Shown here: piece after piece, positions 17,363 through 22,234 of the stretch
How the letters are laid out: the number at the start of each line of letters is the position of its first letter
Numbering within the stretch: position 1 is the stretch's first letter
Origin: JAZRWQ01 sp045541395
GTDB taxonomy: Bacteria; Bacillota; Clostridia; Oscillospirales; UMGS1783
Reading direction: 5' to 3'
Assembly: GCA_045541395.1 (NCBI GenBank)
Contig: JAZQIZ010000022.1
Coordinates: 1-22,234, forward strand
Length of the DNA: 22,234 nucleotides
Notes under the pieces: generated by a model
The model's database searches: none
What the model saw: only the letters and a program-made list of their open reading frames with translations
What the model was told of the DNA's origin: nothing
Translations under genes and position numbers: made by a program

Positions 17363-18205
17363 TTACATTGCCTCCAATTCTTTAATGGCGGCAGTAAGTT
17401 CCTCTACCGCAATATTATAATCGGGCTCTTTGGGTGCGTTGCCGTGCCAGCCTGCCTGATTTTCCATATAAGATACGCCTTTACCCTTTACGGTTTTTGC
17501 AATAATTGCAAAGGGCTTATCGGAGGACTTAGCCTTATTGAAGGCTTCTTCTATCTGATCGTAATCGTGGCCGTCTATGGTAACAACGTTCCAGCCGAAT
17601 GCCTTGAATTTTTCATCAACGGGAGCCGGGCTCATTACTTTATGAACGTCACCGTCTATCTGAAGACCGTTATAGTCAATAACAGCGCAAAGGTTATTAA
17701 GGTTATAATGAGCGGCAAACATTGCAGCTTCCCAAACCTGACCTTCCTGAATTTCACCGTCACCGCAGATAGCATAAACTCTGTAATCCTTTTGGGAAAG
17801 CTTTGCAGAAAGAGCCATACCGCAAGCGGCGGATATACCCTGGCCTAAAGAGCCTGTAGACATATCAACACCGGGGATATGCTTCATGTCGGGATGCCCC
17901 TGCAGAATAGAATCGGGCTTACGGAGAGTTTTTAAAAGCTCTGTGGAGAAATAGCCTTTTAAAGCCAAAGTGCCGTAAAGTGCGGGGCAAGCGTGACCTT
18001 TGGAAAGCACAAATCTGTCCCTATCGGGGTTTTCGGGGTTAGCGGGATCGATATTCATAACCTTATTATAAAGGACGCTGAGAATATCACAAATGGAAAG
18101 AGAGCCGCCGGGATGACCGGACTGAGCACTGAAAATGCCCTCAAGAGCCAAGAGCCTTGCTTTATTGGCAAATACGTTGAGGGACGCCTTTTCTTTTATA
18201 TCCAT
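17363..18205 (-). CDS. Transketolase, N-terminal subunit
   Basis: The 280-residue thiamine-diphosphate-binding half of the split transketolase. Visible are SAQSGHPGGSLSICDILSV near residue 30, SKGHACPALYG, MSTGSLGQGISAACGMA, and the cofactor motif beginning GDGEIQEGQ and ending in VIDYNGLQ (the GDG-to-N motif for Mg and diphosphate). The ATG at 18205 follows TAGGAGGACAACC. It heads the operon tktN-tktC-dtd and is transcribed from a promoter at 18238-18266, back to back with the DUF4432 promoter. Some split transketolases act on unusual sugars (for example apulose phosphate or sulfo-sugars). Nothing seen here requires that. Confidence 0.95.
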   Translation of the reverse strand: MDIKEKASLNVFANKARLLALEGIFSAQSGHPGGSLSICDILSVLYNKVMNIDPANPENPDRDRFVLSKGHACPALYGTLALKGYFSTELLKTLRKPDSILQGHPDMKHIPGVDMSTGSLGQGISAACGMALSAKLSQKDYRVYAICGDGEIQEGQVWEAAMFAAHYNLNNLCAVIDYNGLQIDGDVHKVMSPAPVDEKFKAFGWNVVTIDGHDYDQIEEAFNKAKSSDKPFAIIAKTVKGKGVSYMENQAGWHGNAPKEPDYNIAVEELTAAIKELEAM

Positions 18206-18237
18206 GGTTGTCCTCCTAGAAAATATTTTACCTATAT

Positions 18238-18266
18238 ATTCTAATACAAATCTTTAGTAAAATCAA
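18238..18266 (-). promoter_or_regulatory. Putative promoter of tktN-tktC-dtd
   Basis: Minus strand: TTGATT (18266-18261), 17-base spacer, TAGAAT (18243-18238), 32 bp ahead of the start. The -35 lies in a direct repeat AATCAAT (18261-18267 and 18274-18280). Confidence 0.6.
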
Positions 18267-18275
18267 TCAAAAAAA

Positions 18276-18291
18276 TCAATAACGGTATTGA
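18276..18291. promoter_or_regulatory. LacI-type operator candidate between tktN and DUF4432 gene
   Basis: TCAATAACGGTATTGA is a 16-bp palindrome with 7 of 8 pairs matching and a central CG (18283-18284), the geometry of LacI-family operators. It overlaps the -35 of the DUF4432 promoter and lies 10 bp from the -35 of the tkt promoter, so one bound repressor could affect both. Confidence 0.5.
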
Positions 18292-18316
18292 AACTAAAAA
18301 AATTAAATGATATACT
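18288..18316 (+). promoter_or_regulatory. Promoter of the DUF4432 gene
   Basis: TTGAAA (18288-18293), 17-base spacer, TATACT (18311-18316): near consensus, 37 bp ahead of the start codon. Confidence 0.75.
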
Positions 18317-18353
18317 TTACCTAACTTAGTTTTTTATACTGGAGGAAAACAAT

Positions 18354-19430
18354 ATGGCTTTTTTTAACGGTAAAAATTATACCAAGCAGGAGCTTATCCG
18401 CCGCGTAAACAATATGAAGAATATAGCTGAGGTTCGCCCTCAGACAAGAACTGCAGGCAAGGCTACAGGCATTAAAATGCTGGACGTTACCTGCGGTGAG
18501 CTTAATTATTCACTCATGGAAGGCAGATGCCTTGATATTGTAAACGTTAAATATAAGGGTATGCCCTTTAACTTCCTTTCCAAGGTTGGCCCTGTTCATC
18601 CTTCTCAGGCGGATCATAAAGGCAGAAACTTCTTACGCGCCATTACGGGCGGTATGCTTTACACCTGCGGTTTTTCCAACGTAGGCAGCCATTACCCCAA
18701 TGAACAGGAAGGCGAAAACCGTTTCCATGGCAGACTGCGCTTTATCCCCGCTGAAAACGTTAACGTTTTTGAGAAGTGGGAAGGCGATGATTATATAGTA
18801 GGCGCAGGCGGCGAAATGAGAGATAACGGCCTTTTCTTTGAAAACTGCGTTTTAAGAAGAGAGATCTCATCTAAGCTGGGCGAAAAGAAAATAGTTATTA
18901 AGGATGAGACCGAAAACGAAAGCGTTTACAAGGCTCCCTTTATGCTTATGTATCATATAAACGTTGGATTCCCTGTTCTCAGTAAGGACACTAAGGTTTA
19001 TATCCCCTCCAGATCCAGAAGACTTGTTGCCGGTAAGATGGACGAGATCGCCGAGAACTGGACTCAGGTTATTGAACCTATTGATAATTACGACGAATTT
19101 GTTTACTCCCACGAATTATATAAAGATGAAGAAGGCTTCTGCTACGTTGGTATTTACAACCATGCCGACAAGCGCGGTCTTTGGCTTAAGTTTGAACAGG
19201 CTGTTCTTCCTAAGCTTATTCAGTGGTGTTCCTACGGCAGCGCAGATTATTGCGTTGGCATTATGCCTGCTAACAACAACGCTTGCGGCAGACAGATGGA
19301 AATTGATGAAGACTCTTTAAGATTCATTGAAGCCTTTGAGGTTATTAAGACCGGCGTTGAAATAAATATTATTGATAACGAAGAGGACTATAACGAGTTT
19401 ATTGCAAAATACGAAAAATGCACCCTCTAA
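18354..19430 (+). CDS. DUF4432 family, aldose 1-epimerase-like protein
   Basis: A 358-residue protein resembling the DUF4432 branch of the aldose-1-epimerase (galactose mutarotase) superfamily of beta-sandwich sugar-binding enzymes. It has the conserved blocks GRCLDIVNVKYKGMPFNF (near residue 60), GGMLYTCGFSNVG (near 100), NRFHGRLRFIPAE with a likely catalytic His (near 125), PFMLMYHINVGFPVL with a second His (near 200), and a C-terminal WCSYG/GIMPANN segment. It is cytoplasmic with no signal peptide. GGAGG lies 8 bases ahead of the ATG. Divergence from transketolase and a position before sugar-type binding lipoproteins suggest a role in sugar catabolism; the substrate is unknown. Its last 15 codons are also present, detached, at 21832-21877. 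Confidence 0.85.
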   Translation: MAFFNGKNYTKQELIRRVNNMKNIAEVRPQTRTAGKATGIKMLDVTCGELNYSLMEGRCLDIVNVKYKGMPFNFLSKVGPVHPSQADHKGRNFLRAITGGMLYTCGFSNVGSHYPNEQEGENRFHGRLRFIPAENVNVFEKWEGDDYIVGAGGEMRDNGLFFENCVLRREISSKLGEKKIVIKDETENESVYKAPFMLMYHINVGFPVLSKDTKVYIPSRSRRLVAGKMDEIAENWTQVIEPIDNYDEFVYSHELYKDEEGFCYVGIYNHADKRGLWLKFEQAVLPKLIQWCSYGSADYCVGIMPANNNACGRQMEIDEDSLRFIEAFEVIKTGVEINIIDNEEDYNEFIAKYEKCTL

Positions 19431-19434
19431 CCTT

Positions 19435-19465
19435 AAAAAACCGTAATCGAAAGATTACGGTTTTT
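19435..19465 (+). terminator. Terminator of the DUF4432 gene
   Basis: A stem of 8 G/C-containing pairs (CCGTAATC/GATTACGG) extended by A:T pairs, loop GAAA, followed by TTTTT, starts 5 bases after the stop. Confidence 0.9.
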
Positions 19466-19468
19466 CAT

Positions 19469-19505
19469 TTGTAACCGTTTTGTAACCGTTTTGTAACCGT
19501 TTTGT
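19469..19505 (+). promoter_or_regulatory. Three 11-bp direct repeats with cre/LacI-type half-sites (copy 1)
   Basis: GTAACCGTTTT occurs three times in a row from 19471, 19482 and 19493, one helical turn apart. Each window TTGTAACCGTTTTGT matches the catabolite-response element WTGNAANCGNWNNCW at all fixed positions but one. The cluster lies about 40 bp upstream of the A1 promoter. It is probably a regulatory binding site; CcpA or another LacI-family protein is the leading guess. Confidence 0.55.
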
Positions 19506-19521
19506 CATATTTAGGACAAAA
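19500..19521 (+). promoter_or_regulatory. Interrupted palindrome TTTTGTC-N8-GACAAAA (copy 1)
   Basis: Two perfect 7-base inverted arms are separated by 8 bases, directly after the 11-bp repeats and 25 bp before the A1 -35 box. It fits a dimeric operator better than a terminator, as no T-run follows. It is unchanged in copy 2. Confidence 0.4.
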
Positions 19522-19546
19522 AACTTAATTTTTGGAAAATTCGTTA

Positions 19547-19575
19547 TTGACAAGCCTGTTGTATTTATTTAAACT
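19547..19575 (+). promoter_or_regulatory. Promoter of lipoproteins A1-B
   Basis: Perfect TTGACA (19547-19552), 17-base spacer, TAAACT (19570-19575), 32 bp ahead of the A1 start. Confidence 0.7.
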
Positions 19576-19607
19576 GAAGCTGTAAAGCTTATTAAGGAGT
19601 GTTGACA

Positions 19608-20672
19608 ATGAAAAGAATTATCTGTTTAATATTATGCTTAATTCTTACCTTAGGAATATTCGGCTGCGCAAAGGAACCGGATGCTCCCGAAAGTAGCGTT
19701 CCTGAAGTTTCCGAGAGCAGCAAGCAGGAAGAACCGTCACAGGTCAAAACAATAGCCTGCTGTATGGGTTCTGTAAGCCACCCTGTACACAGGATAGTTC
19801 AGTACGGATTTTGTATTAAAGCACAAGAGCTTGGAATGAACCCTATAGTATCCGGCCTTGATGAAGGTTTATATCAGGAGCTTATAGATAAATGGAAGAG
19901 CGATGTAGCTGAATTTAACGTAGCAGGTATAATGCTATGGACAGGTGACGACTCCTGCTACAAAATGATGAAAACACTGAAAGAACAAGGCGTTTACACT
20001 GTCGTTCCTCATTTTATACATAACTATGAGGATACAAAAAGCTTTATTGATAAGAATATTGCTTATTCAGAAAAAGAATATGGAACCAAAATGGCGGAGT
20101 TTATACTTGACAAGCTTAATGAAGCAGGCATTACTGAAGGCTCAATTGGTGTTTCGCAAAGCGGTTCAAGTGTTGCCAGCAATTTGGCAAACGATACCTT
20201 TAGGCAGGTTATGGCCGAAACAGCTCCGAATTTTACAATACTGGATACTATGCCTGAAGGCCATTTAAAAGATGAGGTAACAAGCGATATAGTAAACTAT
20301 ATAGAAAACTATCCCGATATGGTTGCGGCAATAGGCCTTACAGGAAACTCTGCTTTATGTTGGTCCGAAGCAAAAACCAATACAGGCCGAGAGGATATTA
20401 TAGTTATAGGCCGGGATTGTACCGAAGAAAATATTAATACCGTATTAAATGGAGGCATAGATGCTTTGGTTGCAACGCCTTTGTATAACGAGGGTGCCGC
20501 TTGTGCTACCGCCTTATATGAGCTTGTAAACGGAAAAGTGTTTAACAGCAGCGAAGATACCTGGCTTGAATTTATAGAAGCCCCCATAGCAACCCTTGAG
20601 GGCGAAGGAGAAAACAGTATCCAGGCCTATATTGATATTTATAATTCCGCACAGGAATATTTTAAGGAGTGA
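19608..20672 (+). CDS. Solute-binding lipoprotein A1 (periplasmic-binding-protein type 1, sugar type)
   Basis: A 354-residue lipoprotein. Residues 1-19 are a signal peptide with lipobox IFGC, so Cys20 is lipidated and the protein is tethered outside the membrane. A Pro/Glu/Ser linker (21-46) leads to an RbsB-like two-lobe fold: TIACCMGSVSHPVHRIVQYG (start of lobe 1), VAGIMLWTGDDSCY, VAAIGLTGNSA, IIVIGRDCTEEN and GAACATALYELVNG. It should capture a sugar or related small molecule for an ABC importer, but no permease or ATPase gene is visible. The ATG at 19608 has AAGGAG 8 bases ahead; a longer in-frame GTG (19599) overlaps that site. It is followed by paralogue B 4 bp later in the same operon. 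A CysCys pair (51-52) and the Cys in DDSCY are shared with B. Confidence 0.9.
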   Translation: MKRIICLILCLILTLGIFGCAKEPDAPESSVPEVSESSKQEEPSQVKTIACCMGSVSHPVHRIVQYGFCIKAQELGMNPIVSGLDEGLYQELIDKWKSDVAEFNVAGIMLWTGDDSCYKMMKTLKEQGVYTVVPHFIHNYEDTKSFIDKNIAYSEKEYGTKMAEFILDKLNEAGITEGSIGVSQSGSSVASNLANDTFRQVMAETAPNFTILDTMPEGHLKDEVTSDIVNYIENYPDMVAAIGLTGNSALCWSEAKTNTGREDIIVIGRDCTEENINTVLNGGIDALVATPLYNEGAACATALYELVNGKVFNSSEDTWLEFIEAPIATLEGEGENSIQAYIDIYNSAQEYFKE

Positions 20673-20676
20673 TAGT

Positions 20677-21777
20677 ATGAAAAAGATTTTATCTTTAGCC
20701 CTTGCATTAACAATGTTACTTGCCCTTTTCGGTTGTGCAAAGGAGCCGGTGGTTCCCGAAAGCAGCACACCTGAAACTCCCGAAAGCAGTACCCCCGAAA
20801 CTCCCGAAATCAGCACACCCGAAAATTCCGAAAGCAATGATTCCGAAGATCATGCGCAGGGCAAAACAGTTGCCTGCTGCATGAATTATGTAAACCACCC
20901 TGTGCACAGGATAGTGCAGACCGGATTTATGTTAAAAGCCGAAGAACTTGGTATGAAGCCTCTTGTTTCAGGCCTTGATGAAGGTTCATATCTGGAAAGT
21001 ATAGATAAATGGAACAGTGACGTAGCTGAATTTAACGTAGCAGGTATAATGCTGTCGACAGGCGACGATTCCTGCTACGAAATGATGAAGGGCATGAAAG
21101 AAATGGGGGTTTACGTTACTGTCCCACATTTCGAACACGAATATATAGATACCAAAGACTTTATTGATAAAAATATTTATTCGCAGGATGATGAAATCAG
21201 TCGCAATGTAGCGGATTTTATTGTTGATGCCCTTACGGAAAAGGGTATAACAAGCGGCGATATAGGTTTATCGCATAACGGACCGGGGGGCGTAACGGAA
21301 AATCCTTTAACTAACGGATTTTTTGAAAGACTCGGTGAACTGAATACTGATTTTACGGTCCTGAACCTCGTCAATGAAGGCGCTTTAATAACCGAAGCAA
21401 CAGATAAGGTTGCTAAATATATTAACGATAACCCCGATATGGTTGCCGCTTTCGGCATGACAGCTGGCTCAGCCCAAAGTTGGAGTGCAGCAATAGAAGC
21501 AACAGACCGCACCGATATAATTGTTGTCGGCGTGGACTATACAGAACCTAACTTGGATGGTATTGAAAAAGGGCATATAACCGGATTAGTTTGCCGACCG
21601 CTGTATGATGAGGGTGCGGCGTGTGCCAAAGCATTGTATGACTTACTCAACGGCACGGTTTTCAACGCAAGTGAGGATACCTGGTTTGAGGAACTGGAAG
21701 CGCCGATTGCTACAAAAGAGGATATTCCATACTATCGCGATATATGGCAAAAGATGTACGATTATTTCGGGGAATAA
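20677..21777 (+). CDS. Solute-binding lipoprotein B, paralogue of A1
   Basis: A 366-residue lipoprotein of the same family. The frame opens upstream at 20596 inside A1, but the ATG at 20677 follows AAGGAGTGATAGT and starts a proper signal peptide with lipobox LFGC (Cys20). The linker is longer than in A1 or A2 by 16 residues, made of octads of the type PESSTPET. The binding fold then follows A1 closely (VAEFNVAGIML, TGDDSCY, GAACAKALYDLLNG), with changes where ligand contacts may fall: MLSTGDD for MLWTGDD, and VGVDYTEPN for IGRDCTEEN. A1 and B may therefore bind different ligands. No terminator follows directly; the first is the copy 2 hairpin at 21882, after the DUF4432 remnant. Confidence 0.9.
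   Translation: MKKILSLALALTMLLALFGCAKEPVVPESSTPETPESSTPETPEISTPENSESNDSEDHAQGKTVACCMNYVNHPVHRIVQTGFMLKAEELGMKPLVSGLDEGSYLESIDKWNSDVAEFNVAGIMLSTGDDSCYEMMKGMKEMGVYVTVPHFEHEYIDTKDFIDKNIYSQDDEISRNVADFIVDALTEKGITSGDIGLSHNGPGGVTENPLTNGFFERLGELNTDFTVLNLVNEGALITEATDKVAKYINDNPDMVAAFGMTAGSAQSWSAAIEATDRTDIIVVGVDYTEPNLDGIEKGHITGLVCRPLYDEGAACAKALYDLLNGTVFNASEDTWFEELEAPIATKEDIPYYRDIWQKMYDYFGE
20755..20850 (+). repeat. Four 24-bp in-frame repeats in the B linker
   Basis: Units at 20755-20778, 20779-20802, 20803-20826 and 20827-20850 encode PESSTPET, PESSTPET, PEISTPEN and SESNDSED. The first two are almost identical in DNA. A2 has two such units (22133-22180). This is a surface linker between the lipid anchor and the binding domain. 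Confidence 0.85.
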
Positions 21778-21831
21778 TAGACAGATGCTTTCTTTTGTGG
21801 TAGAATAAAAAGAAAAAAGAGGTTTAATAGT

Positions 21832-21877
21832 GGACTTTAACGAGTTTATTGCAAAATACGAAAAATGCACTATGTAA
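21832..21877 (+). pseudogene. Remnant of the DUF4432 gene 3' end
   Basis: Frame-preserved copy of the last 15 codons of the DUF4432 gene (19385-19430). It reads DFNEFIAKYEKCTM and stop, against DYNEFIAKYEKCTL in the intact gene. It marks the left end of the second duplication copy. With a GTG at 21830 and AGAGG seven bases upstream it could be read as a 15-residue peptide. Most likely it is an untranslated relic. Confidence 0.8.
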
Positions 21878-21881
21878 CCTT

Positions 21882-21913
21882 AAAAAACCGTAATCAAAAG
21901 ATTACGGTTTTTT
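21882..21913 (+). terminator. Terminator of the A1-B operon (copy 2)
   Basis: Same CCGTAATC/GATTACGG hairpin as copy 1 with loop AAAA and a slightly better T-run (TTTTTT). It is the first terminator after lipoprotein B. Confidence 0.88.
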
Positions 21914-21915
21914 AT

Positions 21916-21968
21916 TTGTAACCGTTTTGTAACCGTTTTGTAACCGTTTTGTCATATTTAGGACAAAA
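21916..21968 (+). promoter_or_regulatory. 11-bp direct repeats and palindrome ahead of A2 (copy 2)
   Basis: GTAACCGTTTT at 21918, 21929 and 21940, then TTTTGTC-N8-GACAAAA at 21947-21968. Sequence and spacing are identical to copy 1. Confidence 0.55.
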
Positions 21969-21993
21969 AACTTAATTTTTGGAAAATTCGTTA

Positions 21994-22022
21994 TTGACAA
22001 GCCTGTTGTATTTATTTAAACT
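21994..22022 (+). promoter_or_regulatory. Promoter of lipoprotein A2
   Basis: TTGACA (21994-21999), 17-base spacer, TAAACT (22017-22022), identical to the A1 promoter. Confidence 0.7.
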
Positions 22023-22054
22023 GAAGCTGTAAGTCTTATTAAGGAGTGTTGACA

Positions 22055-22234
22055 ATGAAAAGAATTATCTGTTTAATATTATGCATAATTCTTACCTTAG
22101 GAGTTTTCGGCTGTGCAAAGGGGCCTGAGGTTCCTGAAAGCAGTACCCCCGAAACTCCCGAAAGCAATGCTACCGAAGATCATGCGCAGGGCAAAACAAT
22201 AGTCTGCTGTATGGGTTCAATAAATCACCCTGTA
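22055..22234 (+). CDS. Solute-binding lipoprotein A2, 5' part only
   Basis: The first 60 residues of a third lipoprotein of the family; the rest lies beyond the window. The signal peptide with lipobox VFGC (Cys20) and the upstream AAGGAG site match A1 almost exactly. The linker does not: after two PESSTPET-type units it shares EDHAQGKT with B, and its DNA is identical to B over 26 bases (22173-22198 against 20843-20868). The sequence then returns to an A1-like CCMGSINHPV. The reading frame is open to the edge. It is probably a functional paralogue. Confidence 0.88.
   Translation, partial: MKRIICLILCIILTLGVFGCAKGPEVPESSTPETPESNATEDHAQGKTIVCCMGSINHPV

Larger units (their letters stand above)
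19385..19787 (+). repeat. Tandem duplication, copy 1 (offset 2447 bp)
   Basis: This stretch matches 21832-22234 with a constant offset of 2447 bp and no gap. It starts in the last 15 codons of the DUF4432 gene and runs through terminator, direct repeats, promoter and the first 60 codons of lipoprotein A1. By eye the 177-base non-coding part differs from copy 2 at about four positions. The coding part diverges mainly in the linker. The true right end is hidden by the window edge. Confidence 0.93.
21832..22234 (+). repeat. Tandem duplication, copy 2 (cut by window edge)
   Basis: The matching copy of 19385-19787. It contains the DUF4432 remnant, terminator (21882-21913), three 11-bp repeats, the interrupted palindrome, promoter and the start of lipoprotein A2. 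The sequence just before it (21778-21831) has no counterpart before copy 1, which fixes the left junction near 21832. Confidence 0.93.

Noticed and set aside
16435..18205. Transketolase broken by a frameshift
   Set aside because: The second half has its own GGAGG site and ATG, both halves hold complete domains, and two-gene transketolases are normal in Clostridia.
19469..19505. Possible CRISPR or other repeat array
   Set aside because: The units are 11 bp, directly adjacent and without spacers, and lie between a terminator and a promoter, so a regulatory site fits better.
19608..21777. Lipoproteins A1 and B as LacI-type repressors, which share the same sugar-binding fold
   Set aside because: There is no helix-turn-helix. 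Each begins with a signal peptide and lipobox ending in Cys20, so they are exported.
19385..22234. Insertion sequence or composite transposon as the cause of the duplication
   Set aside because: No transposase frame, terminal inverted repeats or target-site duplication were seen at the junctions near 19385 and 21832.

Overview
The window reads as chromosome of a low-to-moderate-GC Gram-positive Clostridia member, most like a gut Oscillospiraceae/Ruminococcaceae. This is an inference from gene content: split transketolase, type III glutamine synthetase, a PucR/CdaR regulator ahead of ftsEX, a G5/3D wall protein, lipoprotein solute-binding proteins, strong AGGAGG ribosome binding sites and AT-rich promoters. 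There are no rRNA, tRNA, CRISPR or recognisable IS genes. Coding is dense and no gap between genes exceeds 300 bases.

Layout. 1-2368 (minus) holds lysS, which runs off the left edge and carries an added C-terminal tRNA-binding domain, and greA upstream of it behind a perfect-consensus promoter. 2472-3101 (minus) is an unrecognised 209-residue protein. 3160-8263 (minus) is one compact operon: PucR/CdaR-type regulator, ftsE, ftsX, an EnvC/PcsB-like M23 peptidase and an S41 peptidase, a cell-division and wall-remodelling module closed by a strong terminator. Divergent from it, 8560-10650 (plus) is glnN. 10802-12106 (plus) is a membrane-anchored DUF348/G5/3D wall protein. It converges on a gph-like HAD phosphatase and a CBS-domain protein (minus). 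13312-15969 (plus) is a GH38 alpha-mannosidase, converging on the operon tktN-tktC-dtd (minus, 18205 down to 16001). Divergent from tktN is a DUF4432 aldose-epimerase-like gene (18354-19430).

The right end is the unusual part. From 19385 on there is an array of solute-binding lipoprotein genes (A1 at 19608, B at 20677, A2 at 22055 cut by the edge). A1 and A2 lie in a tandem duplication with an offset of exactly 2447 bp. It begins inside the last 15 codons of the DUF4432 gene and carries a terminator, three 11-bp direct repeats containing a cre/LacI-type half-site, an interrupted palindrome, a promoter and the lipoprotein 5' end. The paralogues look mosaic and differ in the number of 24-bp linker repeats.

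How it works together: the left half is housekeeping (translation, transcript elongation, division, nitrogen assimilation). The right half leans to carbohydrate use: mannosidase, transketolase, an epimerase-like protein and sugar-type binding proteins. A LacI-like operator sits between tktN and the DUF4432 gene, and cre-like half-sites sit ahead of each A-type lipoprotein. No permease or ATPase for the binding proteins is visible; it may lie beyond the right edge or elsewhere.
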